Source: an uncultured Prevotellaceae bacterium (GTDB taxonomy: Bacteria; Bacteroidota; Bacteroidia; Bacteroidales; Bacteroidaceae). From it: a stretch of DNA of 64,000 nucleotides. This document shows positions 44,252-52,721 of this stretch, piece after piece. Within the stretch, counting starts at the first letter, position 1. Each line of letters begins with the position of its first letter. Below the pieces are notes generated by a model, which searched no databases, had not been told where the DNA came from, and was given only the letters and a program-made list of their open reading frames with translations. The stretch spans positions 1 to 64,000 of the forward strand of contig CADAKX010000011.1 in assembly GCA_902788605.1 (NCBI GenBank), read 5' to 3'. The position numbers were made by a program, and so were the translations under genes.

Positions 44252-44305
44252 CAAAGTTACGCCAAAAACGTCTATCCATACCACATAATTTGATTTTCAT
44301 ACCAC
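44252..44305 (-). promoter_or_regulatory. rhaB promoter with AraC-type direct repeats
   Basis: Minus-strand -7 box TAACTTTG (44252-44259). Upstream are two exact GTGGTATG copies (44277-44284 and 44298-44305), 21 bp apart, or two helical turns. Two half-sites in direct orientation at that spacing are characteristic of AraC/RhaS-type activators. The repeat is absent from the rhaD upstream region. Confidence 0.65.
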
Positions 44306-44415
44306 GATTTTTGAAAAAAAGTGCACTTTCCAATTAATCTTTCTTTCCTCTGCTTCGTCTAATGGGTGATAACTAATTACATTAACCGATTCATTATTTT
44401 AAAAAACCAAAAACA

Positions 44416-44925
44416 ATGAAAAAGATTTTGATGATGATTGCTCTGATGGCAATGCCTTTTGCCATGCAGGCACAAACCAAGTTCCACGACGTTGAGGCCA
44501 GTGAGGCTCAGGGCGCAGTGAAGAAAATCAGTCAGGACATGATGGGCCGCCAGCAGGTTACCACCTTCACACAGGAGGGCAAAATGCAGCGCGAGGGACT
44601 GAGCGATCCTGTCTATGATGCCAATGGCTACATCCAGTCGGCCAAGATGTCTATGCGTGGTCAGGAGACTACTGTTACCTACAAGTGGCAGGATGGCAAA
44701 CTCGTTAGCCAGACCATGAACATGATGGGCAACGATGTCACAACTACCTACACCTACAACGACAAGGGCGCCATTGCTTCTCAGTCAATGAACTTTGGTG
44801 GTCAGCAGATGGAGATGAAGTACACCGATTATAAGTATGATGCTAAGGGCAACTGGATCAGTCGCAAGACCAATATGATGGGTCAGGACATGGAGCAGAC
44901 CCGCACCATCGAGTACTTTGAGTAA
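44416..44925 (+). CDS. Small secreted protein, RHS/YD-like strand repeats
   Basis: 169 residues with signal peptide MKKILMMIALMAMPFAMQAQ. The mature part is a series of short antiparallel strands of the form VTYKWQDGKLVSQTMNM, TTYTYNDKGAIASQSMNF and TDYKYDAKGNWISRKTNM, similar to YD-repeat or Bacteroidetes 'YKYDxxGNW' proteins. It is Met- and Gln-rich. The function is unknown. It is monocistronic with a terminator at 44966-44995. Confidence 0.7.
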   Translation: MKKILMMIALMAMPFAMQAQTKFHDVEASEAQGAVKKISQDMMGRQQVTTFTQEGKMQREGLSDPVYDANGYIQSAKMSMRGQETTVTYKWQDGKLVSQTMNMMGNDVTTTYTYNDKGAIASQSMNFGGQQMEMKYTDYKYDAKGNWISRKTNMMGQDMEQTRTIEYFE

Positions 44926-44965
44926 TATGAGAATTATTTAAGGTCATTTATTTTAAAAATGTAGA

Positions 44966-44995
44966 AGGGGAGTCGATGTGAATCGGCTCCTCTTT
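44966..44995 (+). terminator. Terminator after the small secreted protein
   Basis: A stem of about 12 bp, GGGGAGTCGAT with ATCGGCTCCTC (loop GTGA), followed by TTTATGTTT. Confidence 0.7.
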
Positions 44996-44998
44996 ATG

Positions 44999-45071
44999 TT
45001 TCTCTGTCAGCGATACGTTGTTTCTCTGTCAGCGATACGTCGTTTCTCTGTCAGCGATACGTCGTTTCTCT
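44999..45071. repeat. 22-bp tandem repeat x3
   Basis: Units at 44999-45020, 45021-45042 and 45043-45064 plus a 7-nt partial copy. Each contains CTGTCAGCGATACGT, and only one base varies. There is no spacer, so this is not CRISPR. The rest of the 351-bp gap holds a terminator and the -7 box TAACTTTG (45216-45223) of the next gene. Confidence 0.9.
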
Positions 45072-45276
45072 CGAAAAAGGATTGCCTATCCGTGATTGAC
45101 AACTGAAGAAAGCAAAATGAAGGGCAGGTGTGTCAAATTGATGCACTTGCCTCGTTTATTGTAGAAAAATGAAAGAAAATACAGTTTTTCTCTTTGCATT
45201 TTGCATACATCTTCGTAACTTTGCAACTCAAATTCAAGGACTTATAGGTTTAAAGTAATATAGATCAGTTTTCAGA

Positions 45277-46293
45277 ATGATGAAAAGACTATCAATCATG
45301 ACACTTATTGCCATGCTGTATAGCGTGGTGGCTTTCGCCAAGAATTCGTTGATAACACCGCCAGAAGGACTGGCAATAGACACCTATCGTTTTGCTGCTA
45401 CGGCGCTGGAAAATGGTTACACAGAGACCATGGCTTATGACGAGCAGGTGAAGATTGGATTCAATGGCGATGATGCCTATATCCTGGGCTTGGTAAGGGA
45501 GTGCCCTGACGAGTTCTGGTGTAAGGCCACGAAGAATGAAGAGGGCAACTATGTGATTCCTGCCAATCAGTATATCGGCACGAGAGAGGTGTGGGTCTAT
45601 GAGTTTCCTTACTACATGACAGCGAAAAACGACGAGGGTGGTTTTGAGGATATCGTGCTGACGCTCGATGAGACTACGATGACCTTTACAACAGAGCAGA
45701 CCGTGGTGCTGAATGGTGCTGCCTCGGCATGGGAGCCTTATCTGACTTTTACCAATGTGAGCATCAGTCTGATTAGCGAGAAGGCTGCAACGCCCGTTAC
45801 GCCTCAAGTGAGCCTCTTTAAGGCCGATGGTGACTATCCCTATGCTTCGTTTGATATCACTAACAATGGTACCAATGGTGAGAAACTTCTGTCCAGCAAG
45901 TTGTACTACACCATCTGGATAGAGAAAGACGGACAAGAACAGCCTCTGACACTGAAAAAAGGTACTTACGTGAAGCTGAGCGAGGATATGACAGAGATTC
46001 CCTATATCTTCACAGACAATCACGACATCTTTGTACATGGTGAACAGGTGTATCTGAATCAGGGGATCCAGAAGATTGCTACCTGGACGAAGATAGGCAT
46101 TCAGAGCATATACTATGGTGGTGGCGAGTGTCTTAAGTCGGAGATAGGCTGGAAACAACTTCAGACACCATCTTCCATCAGTACTATTGCTGATGACCAG
46201 AAAAGGACAGGTATCTACACCCTGAATGGACAGCGTATAGAAACGATGAAGAAGGGACTCTATATCGTTAATGGTAAGAAAGTAATTAAATAA
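45277..46293 (+). CDS. Secreted protein with C-terminal sorting-like tail
   Basis: 338 residues: a signal peptide (MMKRLSIMTLIAMLYSVVAFA), then beta-rich sequence with FNGDDAYILGLVRECPDEF, repeated strand patterns and a final ~45-residue module TGIYTLNGQRIETMKKGLYIVNGKK of the Bacteroidetes type. The main domain is not recognised. It lies 13 bp upstream of nhaD on the same strand, so co-transcription is likely though no functional link is evident. Confidence 0.7.
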   Translation: MMKRLSIMTLIAMLYSVVAFAKNSLITPPEGLAIDTYRFAATALENGYTETMAYDEQVKIGFNGDDAYILGLVRECPDEFWCKATKNEEGNYVIPANQYIGTREVWVYEFPYYMTAKNDEGGFEDIVLTLDETTMTFTTEQTVVLNGAASAWEPYLTFTNVSISLISEKAATPVTPQVSLFKADGDYPYASFDITNNGTNGEKLLSSKLYYTIWIEKDGQEQPLTLKKGTYVKLSEDMTEIPYIFTDNHDIFVHGEQVYLNQGIQKIATWTKIGIQSIYYGGGECLKSEIGWKQLQTPSSISTIADDQKRTGIYTLNGQRIETMKKGLYIVNGKKVIK

Positions 46294-46306
46294 GGTATAT
46301 AAAGAA

Positions 46307-47638
46307 ATGACACTAACAGTGATGATTGTTGCGCTCTTTGTTATTGGCTATCTGTGCATAGCCCTGGAGAGCGTGCTGGAGATTAACAAGGCAGCCATTG
46401 CCCTGCTGATGTGTGTAGGCTGCTGGACGTTGTTGATGATGGGCGTACAGGGATTCTTTCCTGAGGTGGCCGATGGCGTGAGCTTTATTTCTGGTCGCAT
46501 TCAGCACCATCTGGGCGACGCTGGCGAGACGTTGTTTTTCCTGATGGGCGCTATGACCATTGTCGAGATTGTGGACTCGAACGGAGGTTTCAACTTCGTA
46601 CGCGACATGATGAAGACACGCTCGAAGCGCAAGTTGATGTGGCGTGTGGCCTTTATGACGTTCTTCCTCTCGGCCATCCTCGACAACCTGACCACAAGTA
46701 TTGTGATGATTATGGTGCTGAGAAAGTTGGTCCAGAGTCGCGAGGAACGCCTGATTTACGCTGGTCTGATTATCATCTCGGCCAACTCGGGTGGTGCCTT
46801 CTCGCCTATTGGTGACGTGACCACCATCATGCTGTGGATCAAGGGTGTGATTACGACCCAGGGTGTGCTTACAGAGATTTTCGTGCCTTCACTGGTGTCG
46901 ATGGTTATTCCTGCTGCTATCCTGAGTCTGTCGCTCAAGGGTAAGTTTGACAAGGAGCAGAACCTGAAAGTAAATGAGGTGACAGCTTTCACCAAGAACC
47001 AGCGTAAGGTAATCTTCCTGCTGGGTGTGGGCGGACTGGTATTCGTGCCTATCTTCAAGACCATCACTCATCTGCCACCATTTATGGGTATCCTGCTGGT
47101 GCTGGGTGTACTGTGGACGGTGACAGAGGTGTTCCATCGTCAATTGGAGCAGAACGAGGACGATACGATGGCTAAACGCGTGAGTGACTTGCTGTCGAAG
47201 ATTGACCTCTCGACGATAATGTTCTTCCTGGGTATTCTGATGGCTGTGGCCGTACTTCAGGAAATTGGTGTCTTGACTTCGATGGGTGAAGGTCTTAATG
47301 AGGCCTTTGCAGGCAACTACTATCTTATCAACGGCATCATCGGCGTGCTCTCGTCGATTGTCGACAACGTGCCCTTGGTGGCTGGCTGTATGGGTATGTA
47401 TCCTGTGAGTGGCATTGAGGGCGACGCAATGGCTGTGGATGGCATCTTCTGGCAGCTGCTGGCCTACTGTGCTGGCGTGGGTGGCTCGATGCTGATTATC
47501 GGTAGCGCTGCTGGCGTCGTGGTGATGGGCTTGGAGAAGATCACCTTTGGTTGGTATTTGAAGAAGATGACGTGGATTGCCTTCGTGGGTTATCTCGCTG
47601 GCATCGGATGCTACTGGATAGAGAAATTGTTTATGTAA
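46307..47638 (+). CDS. nhaD: Na+/H+ antiporter NhaD
   Basis: A 443-residue inner-membrane protein with about 12 helices, of the NhaD/ArsB (ion transporter) superfamily. Typical stretches: FFLMGAMTIVEIVDSNGGF, LSAILDNLTTSIVMIMVLRKL, SANSGGAFSPIGDVTTIMLW and the mirrored second half SSIVDNVPLVAGCMGMYP, GSMLIIGSAAGVVVMG. It exports Na+ and helps pH homeostasis. Confidence 0.92.
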   Translation: MTLTVMIVALFVIGYLCIALESVLEINKAAIALLMCVGCWTLLMMGVQGFFPEVADGVSFISGRIQHHLGDAGETLFFLMGAMTIVEIVDSNGGFNFVRDMMKTRSKRKLMWRVAFMTFFLSAILDNLTTSIVMIMVLRKLVQSREERLIYAGLIIISANSGGAFSPIGDVTTIMLWIKGVITTQGVLTEIFVPSLVSMVIPAAILSLSLKGKFDKEQNLKVNEVTAFTKNQRKVIFLLGVGGLVFVPIFKTITHLPPFMGILLVLGVLWTVTEVFHRQLEQNEDDTMAKRVSDLLSKIDLSTIMFFLGILMAVAVLQEIGVLTSMGEGLNEAFAGNYYLINGIIGVLSSIVDNVPLVAGCMGMYPVSGIEGDAMAVDGIFWQLLAYCAGVGGSMLIIGSAAGVVVMGLEKITFGWYLKKMTWIAFVGYLAGIGCYWIEKLFM

Positions 47639-47659
47639 GGCTTGCCTTACGGAAAAGAT

Positions 47660-47693
47660 AAGGGTTAGGAACAACGCTTCCTAACCCTTTATT
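47660..47693 (+). terminator. Terminator of nhaD
   Basis: A perfect 12-bp stem (47660-47671 with 47678-47689), loop CAACGC, then TATTTATT. The T run is already part of the 18-bp repeat array that follows. Confidence 0.85.
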
Positions 47694-47758
47694 TATTGTC
47701 TGAACTTTATTTGTTGTCCGTACTCTATTTTTTGCCTGAACTTAATTTATTGCCTGAA
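47687..47758. repeat. 18-bp tandem repeat x4 across the AraC stop codon
   Basis: Units at 47687-47704, 47705-47722, 47723-47740 and 47741-47758. On the coding (minus) strand each resembles TTCAGGCAATAAATTAAG, i.e. the last codons F-R-Q plus stop of the AraC gene repeated downstream. The copies diverge at a few positions. Confidence 0.85.
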
Positions 47759-48616
47759 TTCTGTAGGTTTGAGTCCTGTTTTTAGTTTGAATTTCGCAGA
47801 GAAATAGTCTGGCGACTCGAAGTCAAGTCTATAGGCAATTTCCTTGATGCTCAGGTCTGTGGACGACAGCAACTCTTTGGCTCGCTGCAGACGCAGATCC
47901 TGCTGATAGATGGCAGGCGAGAGCCCTGTGTGCTCCTTGAAGAGTTTGCGGAAGTTGGAATAGCTGACGCCCAACTCCTGGGCCACCTGCTGGATGGTGA
48001 GAGGTGTTTCCAGAGATTCGCGGATGCGCAGACGGGCACGGTTCACCAGGTCGACATGCGTCTGGTTGCGACTCTTCAACTCGCGATTGCGCTCCAACGA
48101 ATACATCATGCCAATAAGGTGGTTCACCAGTCCTGCCATCAGCTGCTGGGCATAGGCAGCCTCCTCCTGGGCTGCTGCATAGGCCTGCTTATAGAGGCTG
48201 ATGACTTCGGCACTATAGCCCACGTGATAAATGGGCTTCGAGGGCGTGAGGAAACCTGCACGCACACGACTGTCCATGTTTTGTCCCTTGAATCCTATCC
48301 AATAGCTCTTCCATCCCTGTCGGCCCTTGGGGTGATAGGTATGCCATTCGCCAGGGAAGAGCAGAAAGAAATCGCCAGCTTTCACCGTGGTCTTTTCTGT
48401 CGAGGCGCTTTGAAACTCGCCCTCACCCTCAGTGATATAGAGCAGCTGATATTCTGAGAGCGTGCGCCCTTTACTCAAGTCAAAGTAATAGCCATCGGCA
48501 TGGCCACGTGTGGGATATTCGTCTTGAGGCCCAATCTCTTCATAGCCTATGGTCGTAACGGTAAGTCCCCACTGCACATCGCGATGACTGGCAAGCAGAT
48601 ATTTACTGGTTTGCAT
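47747..48616 (-). CDS. AraC-family regulator (cupin sensor + HTH)
   Basis: 289 residues. The N-terminal ~160 form an AraC-type ligand domain (YQLLYITEGEGEFQSAS, KAGDFFLLFPGEWHTYHP, WKSYWIGFKG). The C-terminal ~100 residues contain two helix-turn-helix motifs (IQQVAQELGVSYSNFRKLF and IKEIAYRLDFESPDYFSAKFK). The start overlaps the end of the upstream kinase gene by 14 nt, so it is the third gene of a kinase-kinase-regulator operon. It could serve the rhamnose promoter 3.5 kb away, or act downstream of the kinases; the sequence does not decide. Confidence 0.85.
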   Translation of the reverse strand: MQTSKYLLASHRDVQWGLTVTTIGYEEIGPQDEYPTRGHADGYYFDLSKGRTLSEYQLLYITEGEGEFQSASTEKTTVKAGDFFLLFPGEWHTYHPKGRQGWKSYWIGFKGQNMDSRVRAGFLTPSKPIYHVGYSAEVISLYKQAYAAAQEEAAYAQQLMAGLVNHLIGMMYSLERNRELKSRNQTHVDLVNRARLRIRESLETPLTIQQVAQELGVSYSNFRKLFKEHTGLSPAIYQQDLRLQRAKELLSSTDLSIKEIAYRLDFESPDYFSAKFKLKTGLKPTEFRQ

Positions 48617-50615
48617 ATGTTAAGTCTTCATTATCGTTTGCGGGAATGCGCATCCAGAATGTTGAGCCCTTGCCCTCGCCATCGCTGATGAGGCCAATAC
48701 TGCCTCCACAGCTTTCGGCAATGCTCTTGCAGATGCTCAGACCCAGTCCTGTGCCCTGAACAAAGTCGTTCAGTTTTACAAAGCGGTCGAACACCATTGC
48801 CTGTTTTTCCTTGGGAATGCCTGCTCCCGTGTCTTCACAGAAAATATAAAGTTGGCCGTTCTCATACTGATAGCCCACCTTGATGTGGCCCTTCTCAGTA
48901 TATTTCACGGCATTGGTTACGAAATTGGTGATCACTTGCTGTACACGGCCTTTGTCGATGCATACGGGCAAGCTGTTATACGGATTCTCGCTCATAAACT
49001 TCACCGCAGGATTCTGGACACGCTGTGCCAATGTTTGACAGATATCGTTGAAGGCAAAGGCAAAGTCCACATGCTCCAGGGTGATGTCTTGTGGTCCCTT
49101 CTCCATGTCGGAAGCCTCGAGGATATCGTTGATGAGTCGCAGCAGCATATCGCAGTTGTTGCGTATGATACGAATGAACTCGCGGCGATCTTCCTCGCTG
49201 TCGATGGTTTGCAGCAAGTCGCTGAAGCCCACAATGGCGTTGAGGGGCGTGCGAATCTCGTGGGTCATGTTGGCCAAGAACATACTCTTCATGCGACCAG
49301 AGTCGTTGGCACGTTCTGTCTCTCGTCGCAGACGCTCCTCAGTCTCTTTGAGATAGGTGATATTGCGCAATACACCAAAGTGGCCTGTAAACTTGCCGTT
49401 CTCGTCGTGAACAGGCATGCCGCTGATGATATACCATTGAGGCGTGTTTTCTACAGGTGTGTTGTTGAAGTGATGAATCATGATGACGTCGCGATCCATC
49501 TTGTCGTAGTTGTCGAGGAATAGTTTTGCCTGCTCGCGTCCTTCCTTCAGACTCTCTATGTAGGTGTTGAAGTCGCGTTGGAAGTCACTCTTTCTAAGCG
49601 ATTGTGAGAAGTGAATCACCTTCTCGTCAATGTCTGTCCACCACACAAACATCTGGTTGTTCTGAAGAAGGTAGTGCAACTGGTCCTCATATTGATTAAT
49701 CTGCTCTATCGACTTCTGTAGCTCGACCTCGCGCTGATGCTGCTCCAAATAGGTGTCGCGGTCGGAAGTGACATCACGGCAGGTGACAATATAATAGACC
49801 AACTGTCCTTGATTGTCAAACAGAGGGTCGATGACAAACTCCACATCCTTATATATGCCCATGTCTGGGAAGTCCATCTTCTGGCAGGCATGGAACCTCT
49901 CCAACTTCTGGGGGTCGTAGTCGGCCTTGATAAGTGGTAGGTCAAAGAGACGTGTATTGCGGAAGAAAGGCTCTGTCTTTTCTGTGATTTTACATATCTC
50001 GCGCATCTTGTCGTTGATGTCGAGAATATAGCCGTCGGCAGTATAGAATGACATGGCTGTGAGAGATGTCTGGAATATCTTCTTATAGCGACTGGCGTTC
50101 TTCTCGGTCTGGGTGGTTTCTTGGATGATATCTGTGACATCGTTGCCAACGATGAATAGCGAGTTGATGGTGCCGTCCTCGTCGGCATCGCTGATAGAAT
50201 AGCCTTCGAAATAGTGCCATTCAGGTTCCTCTATGGTGCCGATGTTCCAGCGTGCCTTTAACTCGTCGGTATGTGATTTTCCGGCTATCTCAATATCAAA
50301 CTGACGCTTGATGATGGCCTGATCGTTGGGGTGTATATGTTCGATAAACTCGTCCATTGCCAATCCGTTCTTGGGAAAGAGACGGTGTGTGCGACTGCGG
50401 AAGAGGTCGTTCTTGACATCGTATTCCAAAACAAAATAGCCACAAAGATCTATCACTTTCTCTGTGAGGTTGTGCAGGTCTGCACTTTCGCGAGTGTGAC
50501 GTCGGTGGCGCAGATAGAACACCACAAAGACCACCACGATGCATAGTGATAGTGCCAAAAGGACTATCATCGTAGCGATGGGTGAAAGTGGTAAGTTGGC
50601 AAATATGTGTGTCAT
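48603..50615 (-). CDS. Membrane PAS-domain histidine kinase (second of pair B)
   Basis: 670 residues. One N-terminal membrane helix (~13-35) with basic stop RHRRH is followed by three PAS-like domains (~60-180, ~190-310, ~330-430), HisKA with NMTHEIRTPLNAIVGFS (His452) and a complete HATPase_c (TNFVTNAVKYT, EDTGAGIP, GTGLGLSICK). It is a close paralogue of the 28194 kinase. The ATG at 50615 overlaps the previous stop by 4 nt (ATGA); 17 further open codons lie inside the upstream gene. No receiver domain is present. Confidence 0.9.
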   Translation of the reverse strand: MTHIFANLPLSPIATMIVLLALSLCIVVVFVVFYLRHRRHTRESADLHNLTEKVIDLCGYFVLEYDVKNDLFRSRTHRLFPKNGLAMDEFIEHIHPNDQAIIKRQFDIEIAGKSHTDELKARWNIGTIEEPEWHYFEGYSISDADEDGTINSLFIVGNDVTDIIQETTQTEKNASRYKKIFQTSLTAMSFYTADGYILDINDKMREICKITEKTEPFFRNTRLFDLPLIKADYDPQKLERFHACQKMDFPDMGIYKDVEFVIDPLFDNQGQLVYYIVTCRDVTSDRDTYLEQHQREVELQKSIEQINQYEDQLHYLLQNNQMFVWWTDIDEKVIHFSQSLRKSDFQRDFNTYIESLKEGREQAKLFLDNYDKMDRDVIMIHHFNNTPVENTPQWYIISGMPVHDENGKFTGHFGVLRNITYLKETEERLRRETERANDSGRMKSMFLANMTHEIRTPLNAIVGFSDLLQTIDSEEDRREFIRIIRNNCDMLLRLINDILEASDMEKGPQDITLEHVDFAFAFNDICQTLAQRVQNPAVKFMSENPYNSLPVCIDKGRVQQVITNFVTNAVKYTEKGHIKVGYQYENGQLYIFCEDTGAGIPKEKQAMVFDRFVKLNDFVQGTGLGLSICKSIAESCGGSIGLISDGEGKGSTFWMRIPANDNEDLTYANQ

Positions 50616-52606
50616 AGACGATCCTTTCTTTCTATGTTCAGAACCTGACAGGGGATGGATATCCACACCGTGGTTCCACGTCCTAACTCAGAGTTAATTT
50701 CAAAACTGCCTCCCATCTGCTCTGTCAGTTCCTTACAGATGGGCAGTCCCAGTCCAGTGCCGTTCTTTGTCTTCGATGCAAAACGCTCAAAGATATGGGG
50801 CAGAGAACTACTTTCTATACCGTTGCCAGTGTCCTCGATGGTGACAATCAGATGTCCGTGGATGTAGTCGTATCGTGCGCAAACGCGGCCCTCGTTGGTG
50901 TGCTGGGCTGCATTGGAAGCTATGTGTCCGATGATGGTACTCAGGTGTCCATCGTCAATGACGACTTCCATCTTTTTATAATGGTTCTCAACGACATATT
51001 CCACGTTGGGCTTTTTGAAGTTATTCCATGCATTCTGGCAATGGGCATCAAATACGGCAGCGATGTCTGTGGGCTGAGGCTTAAACTCAATCATCTTGGC
51101 ATCGAGGCGTGACAGGAAGAGAATCTCGTTGATCAGGGTGAGCAGATAGCTTGAGTTTGACTTAATCTGTTCGATAAACATTGGTTCCTCTTCTGCGTCG
51201 TGAGGCATATCGAAGAGCTCGGCAAAGCCCACTACCGAAGCCAATGGCGTGCGAATCTCATAGCTCATGTTGCGCAGGAACACATTCTTGATGTTCTCCT
51301 CGTCCTGAGCATTGATACTTTCTATCTCGAGTTGTCGTTCCGTCTCTTTGACCTCGCTGACGTCTCGGCAGAGTCCGAAGTACTTCGTCACCTGTCCTGA
51401 CGCATCGAGCACAGGGATAAAATGCATCTGAAGGAACAAGGGCAGTCTGTTCTTACTTCTTAGTGTAGTTTTCAACTCGACGGAAATAGGTTTGGTGGTT
51501 CGAGAGTCCATGCTATTCAATAGGCGCATGGTGCGATTCTTGGCCGAGTTGTCGAGGAGTGTCATACAACGTGCCTGGGTGAGTGAGAGCTGCACCTCGT
51601 TGATACCCTTGAATATTGTCAGCATATGGATGTCGGGTGCATATTCGGCTATGCGTACACCACCCACCTGAAGCAGGTAGTTGATGTTGTTGATATAATC
51701 CGTAACCTCTTTATTGGTCTTAGCCAGCGTTTTCACATCGTTCATTAGCTTCTTGTAAGACTTTACATGCTCCGTTCTGCTGATGCCAGTGCCGAAATAG
51801 CCAGTCAGCTGATGTTGTTCGTCATAGATGGGAATGACCTGCATCTCATAAAAGACAAAGTCATCGAGCTCCTTGACATAGCGGTCTATCAGGGTGGCGT
51901 GGAAATGCTCCATGTTGCGCACCTCCTCTGGCGTCATTTGCAGTAGGGAACTCAAATTCAGGTGCTGGGCCTTGATGCTCTCAAAGGTGCCGTTGAAGGT
52001 TTCGCACACCTTTTGGTTGAAGTCCACCAGATAGCCATCGGCATCATAGAGGGCCATGTCTGTCATGGCAATATTGAAAACCGACTGATAGCGCAGCATC
52101 ATGTCGCTGGCAGCCTTCTGTCGAGATTTTGATTCGGTGATATCAATCTCTGCGCCTACGATAATGTTGGGCGTTCTGTCGGAGCCATGGGTTGCTGGCA
52201 TCATGTTCACCACATAGTCACGCTCCTCGGTTTCTTCATCTTTGGCACGCAAGAGGACGGACCCTGTCGTTGCCTCCCCCTTGATGATTGACTCCAGTTC
52301 GTCACGCAGGTGCTCAAAATCCTTGATAGGATAGCGCTTAGACAAGGCCATGGGCGAATAAGTTCTCGCGGTATTGCCATTGTAGTTCTGCCAGACAAAG
52401 AGTCGGTTCTTTACATCGTAGGTCCACAGGTGCACATGGACAGAATGAAGTAGAGCCATGAATCGTTGATAGCGGATATTGTTCTTTCGGTTGTTTTCCT
52501 TCTCTTTCAGCCAGACGAAAACGAAGAACAGTCCCAATATGACTATCACCGACACCAATACTCCGAGTCCGATATATATAGGCCAGTAAGATTGTTCAGG
52601 TACCAT
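50612..52606 (-). CDS. Membrane PAS-domain kinase homologue lacking the phospho-accepting His (first of pair B)
   Basis: 664 residues. It has an N-terminal membrane helix (~11-33) and PAS-like domains (~55-160, ~170-285, ~310-420). HisKA reads NMSYEIRTPLASVVGF: the conserved His is Tyr449 (codon TAT at 51260-51262). HATPase_c is complete: SNAAQHT, EDTGNGIE, GTGLGLPICK. It may bind ATP but cannot carry the phosphate on His. It shares the ending VSIPCxxxxIERKxRL with the 26201 protein. It is the first gene of the operon, with promoter at 52625-52656. Confidence 0.9.
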   Translation of the reverse strand: MVPEQSYWPIYIGLGVLVSVIVILGLFFVFVWLKEKENNRKNNIRYQRFMALLHSVHVHLWTYDVKNRLFVWQNYNGNTARTYSPMALSKRYPIKDFEHLRDELESIIKGEATTGSVLLRAKDEETEERDYVVNMMPATHGSDRTPNIIVGAEIDITESKSRQKAASDMMLRYQSVFNIAMTDMALYDADGYLVDFNQKVCETFNGTFESIKAQHLNLSSLLQMTPEEVRNMEHFHATLIDRYVKELDDFVFYEMQVIPIYDEQHQLTGYFGTGISRTEHVKSYKKLMNDVKTLAKTNKEVTDYINNINYLLQVGGVRIAEYAPDIHMLTIFKGINEVQLSLTQARCMTLLDNSAKNRTMRLLNSMDSRTTKPISVELKTTLRSKNRLPLFLQMHFIPVLDASGQVTKYFGLCRDVSEVKETERQLEIESINAQDEENIKNVFLRNMSYEIRTPLASVVGFAELFDMPHDAEEEPMFIEQIKSNSSYLLTLINEILFLSRLDAKMIEFKPQPTDIAAVFDAHCQNAWNNFKKPNVEYVVENHYKKMEVVIDDGHLSTIIGHIASNAAQHTNEGRVCARYDYIHGHLIVTIEDTGNGIESSSLPHIFERFASKTKNGTGLGLPICKELTEQMGGSFEINSELGRGTTVWISIPCQVLNIERKDRL

Positions 52607-52624
52607 TTCTTAAGTTTTATGGGG

Positions 52625-52656
52625 CAAAAATAGATAAAAAAACACGAATTACCAAA
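52625..52656 (-). promoter_or_regulatory. Promoter of the kinase-kinase-AraC operon
   Basis: Minus-strand TTTG (52653-52656), 20-bp spacer, TATTTTTG (52625-52632). It is divergent from the metY -7 box TATCTTTG at 52685-52692. Confidence 0.65.
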
Positions 52657-52721
52657 TAAATTGTTGATTTTGTGAGATTTTTAGTATCTTTGCATGCAAT
52701 TTTTTTAAAAACAGACGAAAA

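Noticed and set aside
44999-45071. Short CRISPR array
   Set aside because: Units are contiguous with no spacers, and no cas gene is present.
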